A stretch of DNA of 64,000 bases from Clostridiales bacterium. GTDB lineage: Bacteria; Bacillota; Clostridia; Oscillospirales; Oscillospiraceae. Shown piece by piece: positions 1 to 9,432 of this stretch (position 1 is the stretch's first letter; every line of letters starts with the position of its first letter). The DNA lies in contig JAHZGF010000043.1 in assembly GCA_019420945.1 (NCBI GenBank), positions 78,586-142,585 of the forward strand. Reading direction: 5' to 3'. The position numbers and the translations under genes were made by a program. Under the pieces are notes generated by a model. The model was not told the origin of the DNA, searched no databases, and saw only the letters and a program-made list of their open reading frames with translations.

Positions 1-2
1 TC

Positions 3-1172
3 AACGGCCGCTACAACTCCGGGCTGCTGATTCCCGGGGAGACGGTGCGGCTGCTGAATGATACCGGAATGGTCAAGAACCTTCATGTCTCCAAGGGATT
101 CCACTATTGGAACCCGGAGGAGATGCCCAGCTTTGGCCAGGGCAGTTTTTCCCAGGAGAGCCGGGACGTCTGGATTGAACAACAGCCGGAGCTCATTGCT
201 CTGAACGGTCTGGACGCGGCTCCGGAGTTTTTCTATGCCGATCCCCAGGTGGAATGGCTGGAGGGCTGGGATGAAAGTATGCTGGCCTCCGGGGACTACC
301 GGCCCTTCTTTGAGTCGCAGCAGCTCTTCCTGGGGCAAGCCCAGGAGCCGGAGTGCTATCCGGTTCTGGCCAGCCGGGACTATCTGGCCAGCCATGGCCT
401 GAGCCTGGGAGACAGCTACACTGTGGACATTCGCTATGAGGTGGGAACCCAAGGCACCATGGAGGCGTCCATTGAACTTCAGATCGTGGGTTCTTTCCAA
501 CAGCACAGCACACAGGCCAACCTTTATGTGCCCCTGGCGTTTCTCGTGGACCCGGAGGACCTCTTTGGTGCGGAAAATCCCTATGAGGATCTGACGGTCA
601 GCAGCAAAATGATCAGCCAGGAGGATGTAGCTGACTATTTCCGCTATACGATACGGTTTTCCACCTGTCGCTTTGAGCTCACCTCTGCCCGAAACTTGGA
701 GGAGCTGCGCAACACGCTGGAGCAGCAGGAATTCAGCCGGGTAAACGGAGTGAGGGAAGTACGGACTGCCATCCTGCTTCAGGATGCCACTTTTACCGAG
801 ACGGTACAGAGCTTTGGACGCTATCTCTCCTTTGGAGAACTGCTGTTTCCCATTCTGCTGGCGGTGGTGGCGGTGCTGGGATTCATCATCTCCTGGCTGA
901 TGGTCCACACCCGGCGGATGGAGTTCGCTATGCTCCGGGGACTGGGTACCCCCAGAGGCAAAGTGTTTTTGACCTTCTTCTTGGAGCAAGCGGCTCTGTG
1001 CCTGCTGGGATGCCTGGCAGCCTGCGGGGTACTGGCTTTGGTGGGGACCGGCGGCCTGTTCCAGTGGCTGGCGGTGGCGGGTTTTGCGGTCTGCTATCTG
1101 CTGGGCAGCGCCCTCAGCGTCTGGCTGGTGGGCCGAATCCATCTGATGAGTCTGCTCTCGGAGCGGGAATGA
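3..1172 (+). CDS. ABC transporter permease, FtsX/MacB type (5' end outside window)
   Basis: The reading frame is open to the left edge, so the N-terminus is missing; the GTG at 45 is only an internal start-like codon. The visible part is a long extracytoplasmic, MacB-like periplasmic-core-type stretch, followed from about residue 275 by three hydrophobic segments with the FtsX permease pattern: a membrane helix, a short loop containing MEFAMLRGLGTPRGK, then two more helices near the C-terminus. The MxxLRxxG loop is the usual coupling site for the ATPase. The next gene is the matching ATPase, starting 10 bases downstream. Such pairs export peptides, lipids or antibiotics, or act mechanically on the envelope. 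The substrate cannot be told from sequence. Confidence 0.85.
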   Translation, partial: NGRYNSGLLIPGETVRLLNDTGMVKNLHVSKGFHYWNPEEMPSFGQGSFSQESRDVWIEQQPELIALNGLDAAPEFFYADPQVEWLEGWDESMLASGDYRPFFESQQLFLGQAQEPECYPVLASRDYLASHGLSLGDSYTVDIRYEVGTQGTMEASIELQIVGSFQQHSTQANLYVPLAFLVDPEDLFGAENPYEDLTVSSKMISQEDVADYFRYTIRFSTCRFELTSARNLEELRNTLEQQEFSRVNGVREVRTAILLQDATFTETVQSFGRYLSFGELLFPILLAVVAVLGFIISWLMVHTRRMEFAMLRGLGTPRGKVFLTFFLEQAALCLLGCLAACGVLALVGTGGLFQWLAVAGFAVCYLLGSALSVWLVGRIHLMSLLSERE

Positions 1173-1182
1173 GGTGCTGAAC

Positions 1183-1866
1183 ATGAGTATTTTGGAACTG
1201 AAGGATGTGTGTTATACCTACCGCACCCAGTATCAGCAGGTGGAGGCCCTGAAGGGGATCTCCTATACCTTTGAGGCGGGGAAGATGTACGCTATCATGG
1301 GAAAGTCGGGCTCCGGCAAGACCACCCTGCTTTCCCTGATGGCGGGGCTGGACCTGCCCACCCGGGGAGAGGTGCTCTGCGAAGGGGTGAGTACCGCCCA
1401 GATGAATCTGGAGCGCTACCGCCGGGAGAAGGCTGCGGTGATTTATCAGAGCTTTCGGCTCTTTCCGCTGCTGACGGTGGCGGAAAATGTTATGTACCCC
1501 ATGGAGCTGCGAGGGATGAAACCTCGGGCGGCCCGGGAGCGGGCGGCGGCGCTGGTGGAAAAGGTATCTCTGCCGGAGACCGTGCTGGATCGGTATCCCA
1601 CCATGCTCTCCGGCGGTGAGCAGCAGCGGGTGGCCATTGCCCGGGCCCTGGGGATGGAGACTAAGCTGCTCTTTGCCGATGAGCCCACCGGCAATTTGGA
1701 CACCGCCAACGGAGAGAATGTGCTCTCCATCCTCCAGGCCCTGGCCCATGAGGATGGCTATTGTGTGATCCTGGTGACCCACGATGAGTCCATCGGGGCC
1801 CGAGCTGACCAGTTGCTGTGTCTGAGCGATGGCCTGCTGCAGGGGCAGCCAAAGGGCGAGGGATAA
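1183..1866 (+). CDS. ABC transporter ATP-binding protein, LolD/MacB family
   Basis: This is a 227-residue ATPase that powers the permease encoded just upstream. It shows Walker A GKSGSGKTT, the Q-loop region YQSFRLFP, the signature LSGGEQQR, Walker B LLFADEPTGNLD and the switch histidine in LVTHD, in normal order and spacing. I chose the ATG at 1183 because GAGGTG at 1171-1176 is then a ribosome binding site at proper distance; a GTG at 1174 would add three residues. The two genes are almost contiguous and form one unit that ends at the terminator at 1875. LolD/MacB-type ATPases in Firmicutes commonly serve bacitracin-type efflux or lipoprotein-like export, but the substrate here is unknown. 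Confidence 0.92.
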   Translation: MSILELKDVCYTYRTQYQQVEALKGISYTFEAGKMYAIMGKSGSGKTTLLSLMAGLDLPTRGEVLCEGVSTAQMNLERYRREKAAVIYQSFRLFPLLTVAENVMYPMELRGMKPRAARERAAALVEKVSLPETVLDRYPTMLSGGEQQRVAIARALGMETKLLFADEPTGNLDTANGENVLSILQALAHEDGYCVILVTHDESIGARADQLLCLSDGLLQGQPKGEG

Positions 1867-1874
1867 TGGATTAG

Positions 1875-1920
1875 ACAAAACAGCCCCGGTGCCAAGGCTT
1901 TGGCACCGGGGCTGTTTTGT
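1875..1920 (+). terminator. Intrinsic terminator after the ABC genes
   Basis: A perfect 21-bp stem (1875-1895 with 1900-1920) has a GGCT loop and a TTTTGTTGTT tail. It starts 9 bases after the ATPase stop and closes the ABC unit. The A-rich 5' foot would also allow some termination from the other strand. Confidence 0.92.
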
Positions 1921-1996
1921 TGTTCAGCATCCGAATACCAACAAAAGTCCCTCAGTAACGGTGAAAAAGTAGAGTATGGCAATTCCTTTTGCTTTC

Positions 1997-2025
1997 TCGA
2001 CACCGACGTCTACTTATGGTATAAT
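1997..2025 (+). promoter_or_regulatory. Sigma-A type promoter for the LuxR gene
   Basis: TCGACA (1997-2002), 17 bases, TATAAT (2020-2025). The start codon of the regulator lies 75 bases downstream, with AAAGGAGGGG as ribosome binding site. No clear operator is visible around it. Confidence 0.75.
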
Positions 2026-2099
2026 TCGATGGACTGAACAGCGGGGTTTGTTTAAAATTCCGCTTGGGATGATTTCAGGCAAAAGGAGGGGATAGAGGA

Positions 2100-3095
2100 A
2101 TGGTTCAGATTGCGGTGGATTTACTGGACTTTTTTATGCTGCTGGCCTTTTCAAGTGCGATTACCGTCTGTATAATCCTCTGCCTGGGCCGCAATTCCAA
2201 GCGGGCACTGATGATTGGAATTTATTTCTTCATCCAGATGCTGCTGGAATTGGTGATTCGGACCAGTGAGGTGAATAATCCCATTACCCAATGGTGGAAT
2301 CGGTTCTTTACCAGTACTGTGGAGCTTAAGGGCCTGTTTTATACTGTCATTCTGGTGTCCATGATGTTGGTGGTGCTCTATATGCTGGAACTGCCTATGA
2401 AAGCCAGATATTTTGTGGCTCCGGGGCTTATAGGCACTTTTTTGCTCACCATTCCCGCAATTCAGCACAAAAATATGATCTTTTACGGAATGTATCTGGC
2501 GCCTTGTGAGGCCTTTTATCTGGGGCTGTCGCTCTACACGCTGTGGAAGATGCGCTCCATGCCCGATTCCAAGCTGTTTCAGGTGTTCCGTAAGGTGCTG
2601 ATCCTGATTGCGGCGTTTTCCATCATTATCTTTGCGGAGGATTTCATCACCAGCTGGCGCTACGGTTTCTTTACGGAATTCCAGGGCTTTACCGATCCCA
2701 GCCTGGGCATAGCCTATGTCAAGGAGCGCAGCTTCAGCGAGAGTATTTTGCAGCTGATCCTGGCCGGAGCCACCATCTATGTGGGAGCCCGCGCTCTGGT
2801 GGAGGCGCTGCGCTCCGATCTGCAGACCCTGGCCGGTGCTCCGGAGCAGATTTCCGAGAAAATGCAGGACAGTGACGTGGACAGATTTGCCCAACAGATC
2901 GGCCTCAGCCCCCGGGAGCGGGAGGTGCTGCCGCTTTTGCTGGAAAATCAGAGCATGCAGCAAATCAGCGAAAACCTGTTCATCTCCCTGGGAACTGTGA
3001 AATATCACACCCATAACGTCTACCAAAAAGCGGGGGTGAGCGATCGCACCCAGCTGATTATGAAGTTCGCCGCTTCCTGCGGCAGTTTGAAATAA
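2100..3095 (+). CDS. Membrane-anchored LuxR-type transcriptional regulator
   Basis: A 331-residue protein. Residues 1-230 form about seven hydrophobic segments and the C-terminal ~60 residues form a LuxR/GerE helix-turn-helix: LSPREREVLPLLLE, then QQISENLFISLGTVKYHTHNVYQKAGV. This 7TM-plus-HTH layout is found in Clostridia and is thought to couple a membrane signal directly to DNA binding. There is no receiver domain and no neighbouring kinase. It is a single-gene unit with its own promoter and terminator. The neighbouring ABC genes end at a strong terminator, so a regulatory link to them is possible but not shown. Confidence 0.85.
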   Translation: MVQIAVDLLDFFMLLAFSSAITVCIILCLGRNSKRALMIGIYFFIQMLLELVIRTSEVNNPITQWWNRFFTSTVELKGLFYTVILVSMMLVVLYMLELPMKARYFVAPGLIGTFLLTIPAIQHKNMIFYGMYLAPCEAFYLGLSLYTLWKMRSMPDSKLFQVFRKVLILIAAFSIIIFAEDFITSWRYGFFTEFQGFTDPSLGIAYVKERSFSESILQLILAGATIYVGARALVEALRSDLQTLAGAPEQISEKMQDSDVDRFAQQIGLSPREREVLPLLLENQSMQQISENLFISLGTVKYHTHNVYQKAGVSDRTQLIMKFAASCGSLK

Positions 3096-3116
3096 GATTG
3101 CATTGAATTCCAACAG

Positions 3117-3154
3117 AGGCCACCGCTGAGGAGAAATCCTGCGGTGGCCTTTTG
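3117..3154 (+). terminator. Intrinsic terminator after the LuxR gene
   Basis: A 10-bp stem AGGCCACCGC/GCGGTGGCCT (3117-3126 with 3141-3150) is followed by TTTTGCTTTT, 21 bases past the stop codon. Confidence 0.88.
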
Positions 3155-3196
3155 CTTTTCCAATCCAGGGGTGACGGTTCCAGGAGAAACAGAGTA

Positions 3197-3249
3197 AAAC
3201 ACAACACCCCCTGAATTGATGGAAATCCGATTCAGGGGGTGTTGTGTTT
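3197..3249. terminator. Long perfect hairpin, bidirectional terminator
   Basis: A perfect 20-bp stem (3197-3216 with 3230-3249) around a 13-base loop lies between the LuxR gene and the convergent fbp gene. Seen from the minus strand, it lies just after the fbp stop codon and is the likely fbp terminator. Confidence 0.8.
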
Positions 3250-3275
3250 ATATGTGAGAGGCTGGAGATCAACGC

Positions 3276-5213
3276 TTATTGATCCGAATGCTGGCGCAGA
3301 GCACCGCTGCGATACAGCTCAATCAGATCCTGCAGATGCCGGATTTTGTCTTGATACTCCCGGCCCGTGTCTGTCTCACTCATCATGATCTGATGGGGCA
3401 TGGTCTCCACCACCCGGGTCACGGTGCGGGTGGTGACGTGTTGGCCGGAGGCGTTCATGATGGGCTGGTGCTCCGCCAGTTTGATGACAGTGGAGTTGTA
3501 GATCAGCGTATAGCCGGCGATGCCGGTGGTGGGACGGTAGGACTTGGCAATGCCGCCGTCGATGACGAAGAGCCGGCCTCCCGCCTTGATGGGACTTTCT
3601 CCCTGCTTCACCGGCACATGGCCGTTGATGATGTGGCTGGTGTTGGGATCCAGGCCGAATTCGTTCAGAATATGTTCCACGGTGCCGGGTTGGTCGATAT
3701 AGGCGTAGTAGGGGTTCTTGGGTTCCTCCCGCAGTTCCGGGGCTTCGGTAAAGTAACGCTCAAAGGTGGTCACCTTGTCCTTGCCAAAGAGGGGAGAACG
3801 GGCCCCCACCCAAAGATACCAGTAGAAATCCGTATCCTCCTGGTTGCCGCTGTAATAGGCCCGGCGAACCCGGCGTTCCAGGGCGTCCAGCAGCCCTTTG
3901 CCGGAATAGAGGGTGCCACCGACATCCAGTTCCGCGAAGCTGCCGTCCTCATTCATGGGAATACAGCCGTGGTAGAGCAGGTTGCCGTTGTAGGCCTTGT
4001 ACATGCCGCCATTGGCCACCAGATAGTCCACATGCCGACGCAGCCGCTCTCCATGCTGGAAGGAGGCTGCAATGGCGTCCACCACATCGGCCTCCTCCTG
4101 AGTCAGTGCATAGGGGTCCTGGGGGTCCACGGTAGGAAGATTGGTATCCCGGAGGGGATACTCCTTCCCGTCTACGGTGATAACACCTCGCTTCAGATCC
4201 ATTTTGTCCAACAGCAGCTGCCGGTCCAGTCCGTAGTCCGGGTGCCGGCGGATGAGCTGGCCCTCCAGCTTGAACATGATGATGGCAGCCGCCTTGTGCA
4301 TTTTGGCCGCCAGAGCCGTATCCACCGGATCATACTGATTCTGGTCCAGAGTGTGAGGCCGAAATGCTTTGCAGTCATCGTCGGCGTAGGTTTTTGCGGC
4401 AAAGGAGGAGAGGGGACGCAGATTGATGCCGTAGCCGTCCTCCAGGCAGTCAAAGTTGTTGTAGCTCAGGCCAATCCGCAGCACCGAGAACATGCACACC
4501 CGGTTTCCCGCCGCGGCGCCGATCCACTCAATGTCGTGGTTGCCCCATTGAATATCCACACTGCGGTGGCTCATGAGCTCATCCATGATCAGATCTGCCC
4601 GGGGGCCACGGTCAAAGATATCCCCCAGGATGTGAAGCTGATCCACGGCAATCTGCTGGAGCATCCGGCAGATGGAGATAATCAGCCCGTCCCCGATGCC
4701 GCACCGGATGGAGGCATCGATGAGTTCTTTGTAGTACTTGGCCTTGTTGGCCACCATGGGGTCTTGCAGAATCAGGTCATCAATAATGTTTTCAAATTTG
4801 GGGTTGATGACCTCGGCCACCCGTTTTCGGTTGTATTTGGAGGCCAGTTCCCGGCACACCTGCACCAGCCGGTGGATGACCAGAGCGGACCAGCTTTCAT
4901 AGTTGGAAAGCGTTTCCTTCTTCTTCTGCAGGCAGGTGTGGGGGTGGGCGATCAGGTCCGCCAGCTCATCCCGTTCCTGCTCTGAGAGGGTAAAGGAGTA
5001 GACCGTGTCAATTTTATCCCGGATCACACCGGAGGCGGAGCGTAGCAGCTGAATAAAGGCGGCGCTCTCTCCGTGCAGGTCACTGAAAAAATATTCGGTG
5101 CCCTTGGGAAGTTTGAGAATGGAGCTCATATCCACAATGGCCCGCACGGAGGACTCCACATTGGGATAGCGCTCCGACAGCAGTTTCAAGTATTCTAAAT
5201 TCTGATCTGACAT
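3276..5213 (-). CDS. fbp: Fructose-1,6-bisphosphatase class III
   Basis: At 645 residues this matches the length of the Bacillus/Clostridium-type class III enzymes. These hydrolyse fructose 1,6-bisphosphate to fructose 6-phosphate in gluconeogenesis and belong to the calcineurin-like metallophosphatase superfamily. Metal-binding motifs are visible: FSDLHGE near residue 42, GDIFDRG near 197, GNHD near 225, and a late INGHVPVKQGESPIKAGG stretch. The start ATG at 5213 gives the expected N-terminus. The next gene in the same direction, a hydrolase, ends 38 bases before this start, so the two may be co-transcribed. Confidence 0.96.
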   Translation of the reverse strand: MSDQNLEYLKLLSERYPNVESSVRAIVDMSSILKLPKGTEYFFSDLHGESAAFIQLLRSASGVIRDKIDTVYSFTLSEQERDELADLIAHPHTCLQKKKETLSNYESWSALVIHRLVQVCRELASKYNRKRVAEVINPKFENIIDDLILQDPMVANKAKYYKELIDASIRCGIGDGLIISICRMLQQIAVDQLHILGDIFDRGPRADLIMDELMSHRSVDIQWGNHDIEWIGAAAGNRVCMFSVLRIGLSYNNFDCLEDGYGINLRPLSSFAAKTYADDDCKAFRPHTLDQNQYDPVDTALAAKMHKAAAIIMFKLEGQLIRRHPDYGLDRQLLLDKMDLKRGVITVDGKEYPLRDTNLPTVDPQDPYALTQEEADVVDAIAASFQHGERLRRHVDYLVANGGMYKAYNGNLLYHGCIPMNEDGSFAELDVGGTLYSGKGLLDALERRVRRAYYSGNQEDTDFYWYLWVGARSPLFGKDKVTTFERYFTEAPELREEPKNPYYAYIDQPGTVEHILNEFGLDPNTSHIINGHVPVKQGESPIKAGGRLFVIDGGIAKSYRPTTGIAGYTLIYNSTVIKLAEHQPIMNASGQHVTTRTVTRVVETMPHQIMMSETDTGREYQDKIRHLQDLIELYRSGALRQHSDQ

Positions 5214-5251
5214 GTCATTCCTCGTCTTTTCTGTGCCTGAAGGGCACGTTA

Positions 5252-6187
5252 TTAGTTCAGCTGCCGCAGCATCCAGTCCAGCAGCTGCTGATATACCTCT
5301 TCACGGTTGAATTCGTTGAGCATTTCGTGCCGGCCCTTGGGATAGAGCTTTAGCGTCACATCAGTACAGCCCGCATCCAGGAAAGATTGATAGGCCTGCC
5401 GAACGCCCTTTCCGCGATTGCCCACCGGATCCAGCTCTCCCGCCAAAAAGAGAATTGGGGTTCTCGGGTCCATTTTGGCCAGATTGGCCTTGCTCTGGTT
5501 GAACTTAATTCCGGAGAGCATATCGTGCATCAGCGTCACGGTGGGCATGGCCTGGCAGAAGGGGTCAGCCATATATTCATCCACCACCGCCTCCACCGAA
5601 GAGACCCAGTCGGAGGGGGTGCGGTTGGGCTTGAATTGCCGGTTGTATGCACCAAAGCACAGATTTTGCAGCAGCTTGCTGCGGCCCCGCTTGCCCAACC
5701 GCAGCCGCTCCAGCTTGCAGGCCGCCAGCCCCGCAGCCAGCACCAGCCCGGGCTGCTGTCCGGTGCCCAGCAGGGCGCAGGCGTCCACGGTGCCGGGATA
5801 ACGGATCAGATAGCTGCGGGCCAAGAAGCTGCCCATGGAGTGGCCCAGCAGAAGATAGGGCAGCTGGGGATATTGGGCCTTCATTCGATCCCGAAGGGCG
5901 TGGACATTGTCGGTCATCCGGACCCAGCCGTTGTCGTCGGCGGTGTAGCCCAGATCCTCCTGGCGCTCCGGAGTGTTGCCGTGCCCCAGGTGATCGTCGC
6001 CACAGACCAGAAAGCCCTGGTCCGCCATAAAGCGGGCGAAGTGGTCATAGCGGCCGATGTGTTCGGAAATACCGTGCACCAGCTGCAGTACCGCAATGGG
6101 TTCCCCTGACTCCGGGGACCAGCTGCGGCCATATAGGGTGGCGGAGCCGTCCGCAGAGGGAAAACGAAATTCCTGATTGACAGACAT
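5252..6187 (-). CDS. Alpha/beta hydrolase, monoacylglycerol lipase/lysophospholipase-like
   Basis: A 311-residue soluble hydrolase. The nucleophile elbow LLGHSMGS lies near residue 115, the oxyanion region LVHGISEH near 37, the acid in AGELDPVGNRG near 255 and the histidine in GRHEMLNE near 288. This is the Ser-Asp-His triad in the order of the Hydrolase_4 (serine aminopeptidase S33/MGL) family. The likely substrate is a lysolipid or monoacylglycerol, but the sequence does not settle it. The ribosome binding site AAAGGAGCGG precedes the ATG. It lies upstream of fbp on the same strand with a 38-base gap. Confidence 0.88.
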   Translation of the reverse strand: MSVNQEFRFPSADGSATLYGRSWSPESGEPIAVLQLVHGISEHIGRYDHFARFMADQGFLVCGDDHLGHGNTPERQEDLGYTADDNGWVRMTDNVHALRDRMKAQYPQLPYLLLGHSMGSFLARSYLIRYPGTVDACALLGTGQQPGLVLAAGLAACKLERLRLGKRGRSKLLQNLCFGAYNRQFKPNRTPSDWVSSVEAVVDEYMADPFCQAMPTVTLMHDMLSGIKFNQSKANLAKMDPRTPILFLAGELDPVGNRGKGVRQAYQSFLDAGCTDVTLKLYPKGRHEMLNEFNREEVYQQLLDWMLRQLN

Positions 6188-6290
6188 GGTAAATCCGCTC
6201 CTTTTGTGCTAAAATATGCCCGTAGAATGTATGTACAGTTTACCTGTTTCCATCTCCTGCGTCAACTACTTTTGCAAAGAAGGTTTCAAA

Positions 6291-7508
6291 ATGAATGTGA
6301 TTGATCGCTTCCTGCGTTATGTCGCCTATCCCACCGCTTCCGATGAGCATTCCGAGGCCGTCCCCAGCACCCCGGGTCAGAAGGTTTTAGCCCAAGCCCT
6401 GGCCCAAGAACTGACCGAACTGGGGCTGAAAGATGCCATGGTGGACGAATACGGCCGGGTTTACGCCCATCTTCCTGCCACGCCGGGCCGGGAAGGGGAG
6501 AAGGTCTTTGGCCTCATCGCCCACATGGATACTTCTCCCGACGCCTCCGGCCAGGATATCCATCCCAGAATGGTGGAGTACACCGGCGGCGATATTGTGC
6601 TGAATCCGGAAAAGGGCATTGTCATGCGGCAGGGGGATTTTCCTGCGCTTAAAAATTATGTAAATCAGACGTTGATTGTCACCGACGGAACCACTCTGTT
6701 GGGGGCCGACGACAAGGCCGGTGTGTCCGAGGTGGTGACTGCCCTGGAGTATCTGATCGCCCACCCGGAGATTCCCCACGGTCCTCTGGCGGTGGCCTTT
6801 ACGCCGGATGAGGAGATCGGCTGCGGGGCGGACCACTTTGATTTTGAGCGTTTTGGGGCGGACTATGCCTACACCGTGGACGGCGGCGCCCTGGGCGAGG
6901 TGGAGTATGAAAACTTCAATGCCGCCAACGCTGGGGTCAAGGTTCACGGCCGGAACATCCACCCGGGCAGTGCCAAGAACATCATGAAGAACGCGGTGCT
7001 GTTGGCCACCCAGTTTATCTCTCTGCTGCCTCCGGCGGAGACCCCGGCCCATACCGAGGGCTACGAGGGCTTTTTCCATGTCAACTATTTCCAGGGTGTG
7101 GAGGAACAGGCCTATGTGAACCTCATCATCCGGGACCATGACCGGCAGCGGTTTGAGCAGCGCAAGGCCTTTTTGCGCAGCACTGTGGACTATCTGAACG
7201 GCGTTTACGGAAAGGGTACCTTTGAGCTGGAGCTGAAGGACAGCTACTACAATATGCGGGAGAAGATTGAGCCCCATATGCACCTGATTGATCGGGCCCT
7301 GGAGTCCTTCCAGAGCTGCGGCGTAACACCCAAAACCATTCCCATCCGGGGCGGTACCGACGGTGCCCGGCTCAGCTGGGAGGGGCTGCCCTGCCCCAAC
7401 CTGTCCACCGGCGGCGAAAACTTCCACGGCGTCTATGAGTTTGCCTCGGTTCAGGCCATGGAGAAGATGGTGGAGGTGCTGGTGCGTTTGGTGACCAGCC
7501 GTGAATAA
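6291..7508 (+). CDS. pepT: Peptidase T (tripeptide aminopeptidase)
   Basis: A 405-residue cytoplasmic zinc aminopeptidase (M20B) that releases the N-terminal residue of tripeptides. The di-zinc ligands and catalytic residues are visible: HMDTSPD (H78, D80), GADDKAG (D140), TPDEEIG (catalytic E174, ligand E175), VDGG and the late STGGENFHG histidine. I placed the start at ATG 6291, which has AAAGAAGG just upstream and the family N-terminus MNVIDRFLRY; an in-frame start at 6216 would add 25 unrelated residues. Its end overlaps the start of mnmA by 8 bases, so the two are translationally coupled. Confidence 0.95.
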   Translation: MNVIDRFLRYVAYPTASDEHSEAVPSTPGQKVLAQALAQELTELGLKDAMVDEYGRVYAHLPATPGREGEKVFGLIAHMDTSPDASGQDIHPRMVEYTGGDIVLNPEKGIVMRQGDFPALKNYVNQTLIVTDGTTLLGADDKAGVSEVVTALEYLIAHPEIPHGPLAVAFTPDEEIGCGADHFDFERFGADYAYTVDGGALGEVEYENFNAANAGVKVHGRNIHPGSAKNIMKNAVLLATQFISLLPPAETPAHTEGYEGFFHVNYFQGVEEQAYVNLIIRDHDRQRFEQRKAFLRSTVDYLNGVYGKGTFELELKDSYYNMREKIEPHMHLIDRALESFQSCGVTPKTIPIRGGTDGARLSWEGLPCPNLSTGGENFHGVYEFASVQAMEKMVEVLVRLVTSRE

Positions 7509-8577
7509 CTCCGTTCTGGTGGGAATGAGCGGCGGCGTGGACTCCTCTGTGGCCGCCTATCTGCTGCTGCAGCAGGGGCTGCAGGTCACCGGTGCCACCA
7601 TGAAGCTCTTTGATAACCAAGCCATTGGGGTGGAAGAGGAGTCCAGCTGTTGTTCCCTCAGCGACGTGGAGGATGCCCGGCGGGTGGCCTATGCCCTGGG
7701 CATTCCCCACCATGTATTTAACTTCAGTGAGGATTTCCGTACCCAGGTCATGGACCGGTTTGTCCGCTGCTATCAGCAGGGGCTGACCCCCAATCCCTGC
7801 ATCGACTGCAACCGTTATCTGAAATTTCAGCGGCTGCTGCGCCGGGCCAGGGAATTGGAAATTTGGTATGTGGCCACCGGCCACTATGCCCGCCGGGCTT
7901 GGGACGGAGAGCGCTGGCTGCTGAAAAAGGGTTTGGACGAGGACAAGGATCAGAGTTACTTCCTCTACCATATGAACCAGACCTATCTGGAGCACTTCCA
8001 GCTCCCCCTGGGGGAGCTGACCAAGGCCCAGGTCCGGGAGATTGCAGCCCAGCAGGGCTTCGGCAACGCCCGGAAAAAGGACAGTCAGGACATCTGTTTT
8101 GTGCCCGACGGAGATTATGGGGCCTTTTTGGACCGGTACACCGGGCAGGTAATCCATAATGGAAATTATGTAAATGCAAATGGAGACGTGCTGGGCACCC
8201 ATCGGGGCCACACCCACTATACCATCGGCCAGCGCAAGGGATTAGAGCTGGCCATGGGTCACCGGGTCTATGTCACCGGCAAGGATGTGGAGCGGAATCT
8301 GGTCTATATTGGCGAGAATGAAGACCTGTTTTCCTCAGGACTGGAGGCCAACGACCTGAACCTGATCGCCTGTGACACCATTACCGCTCCGCTGCGCTGC
8401 ACCGCAAAAATCCGCCATAGCCGCTATGAGGCTCCGGCCACTGTGGAGCAGACCGGGGAGGACACCCTCCAGGTCCGGTTTGACCAGCCCCAGCGGGCCA
8501 TTGCCCCGGGCCAGGCGGTGGTGCTCTACGACGGGGATGTGGTCATCGGCGGCGGTACCATCACCAAAGCCCTGTAA
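7501..8577 (+). CDS. mnmA: tRNA-specific 2-thiouridylase MnmA
   Basis: A 358-residue enzyme that adds sulfur at C2 of the wobble uridine (U34) in Lys, Glu and Gln tRNAs, using ATP and a persulfide donor. The PP-loop SGGVDSS is at residues 10-16. The catalytic pair is C100 in TPNPCIDC and C199 in DSQDICFV, both present. The C-terminal beta-barrel is complete. Translation starts at GTG 7501 inside the end of pepT. The unit ends at the hairpin at 8584. Confidence 0.96.
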   Translation: MNNSVLVGMSGGVDSSVAAYLLLQQGLQVTGATMKLFDNQAIGVEEESSCCSLSDVEDARRVAYALGIPHHVFNFSEDFRTQVMDRFVRCYQQGLTPNPCIDCNRYLKFQRLLRRARELEIWYVATGHYARRAWDGERWLLKKGLDEDKDQSYFLYHMNQTYLEHFQLPLGELTKAQVREIAAQQGFGNARKKDSQDICFVPDGDYGAFLDRYTGQVIHNGNYVNANGDVLGTHRGHTHYTIGQRKGLELAMGHRVYVTGKDVERNLVYIGENEDLFSSGLEANDLNLIACDTITAPLRCTAKIRHSRYEAPATVEQTGEDTLQVRFDQPQRAIAPGQAVVLYDGDVVIGGGTITKAL

Positions 8578-8583
8578 GACAGA

Positions 8584-8624
8584 AAAAAGCAGTGCTGTGT
8601 TTGAGAACACAGCACTGCTTTTTG
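8584..8624. terminator. Bidirectional terminator between mnmA and truA
   Basis: A stem of about 19 bp, ending GTGTT/AACAC around a GAG loop, is flanked by A-runs on one side and T-runs on the other. It serves the convergent mnmA (+) and truA (-) genes. Confidence 0.9.
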
Positions 8625-8626
8625 TG

Positions 8627-9364
8627 TCAATAGGTCACATACTCCAGGCAGAGCCCCTCCGGGGGCATGGCGGGCCCGGCTTCGGAGCGGTCCCGGGCTG
8701 CCAGAATATCCGCCACCCGCTCCGGCGGATATTTCTTTAACCCCACATCCACTAGGGTGCCGGTGAGGATGCGCACCATCTGGTTTAAAAACCCGTTGCC
8801 CACATAAGAGATCCTGATCTCTGCTCCCAGTCGGGTGATCTCAATGGAGTCAATCCGGCGCACTGTGGATTTTTTGAACCGCCGCAGCCCGCAGAAGGAG
8901 CGGAAATCATGTTCCCCCAGCAGCAGCCCCGCCGCCCGTTCCATGGCCTCCAAATCCAGCGGGTCCGGCAGCTGGCAGAGAAATTTGCGCTCAAAGACGT
9001 TTGGAATGGGACTGTTCCAGATGCGGTAGACATAACACTTCGTTTTGGCGTTGAGCCGGGCGTGAAACCGCTCCGGGGCCTCCTGAACCGCCACCACTGC
9101 GATGTCCCGGGGCAAGTACCGGGCGCAATAGCCCAGCAGCTGGCCACAGTCTGGCTCTGAGGCCAGTTTGACGCTGGCCGCCTGGCCCCGGGCATGGACT
9201 CCGGCGTCGGTGCGGCCGGAGCCCTGGACCTCCACCGGAGTATTGTCCAGTTGCGAGAGCACTGTTTGGAGCTTGCCCTGGATGGTGTTGCCGGTGTTGC
9301 CCTGGACCTGCCAGCCGCTGTAACGGCTGCCGTCATATTGTATGGTGAGTTTGTAGTTCTTCAT
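8627..9364 (-). CDS. truA: tRNA pseudouridine(38-40) synthase TruA
   Basis: A 245-residue enzyme of normal TruA length that converts uridines 38-40 of the anticodon arm to pseudouridine. The catalytic aspartate is D53 in GSGRTDAGVHARGQ, and the N-terminal YDGSRYSGWQ motif is present. I started at ATG 9364. The frame stays open upstream to 9889, but that extension only reads the flippase gene in another frame. Upstream on the same strand lies the flippase gene, 68 bases away. Confidence 0.95.
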   Translation of the reverse strand: MKNYKLTIQYDGSRYSGWQVQGNTGNTIQGKLQTVLSQLDNTPVEVQGSGRTDAGVHARGQAASVKLASEPDCGQLLGYCARYLPRDIAVVAVQEAPERFHARLNAKTKCYVYRIWNSPIPNVFERKFLCQLPDPLDLEAMERAAGLLLGEHDFRSFCGLRRFKKSTVRRIDSIEITRLGAEIRISYVGNGFLNQMVRILTGTLVDVGLKKYPPERVADILAARDRSEAGPAMPPEGLCLEYVTY

Positions 9365-9432
9365 GGGTGCCCCCCGCTTTGCGGCTGATTTGCTGCTCTT
9401 ATGATACCGGAGCGGGGAAGAAAATGCAATGG

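Noticed and set aside
3279..4985. A 568-codon plus-strand frame across fbp
   Set aside because: It is antisense to a full-length, clearly recognisable fructose-bisphosphatase.
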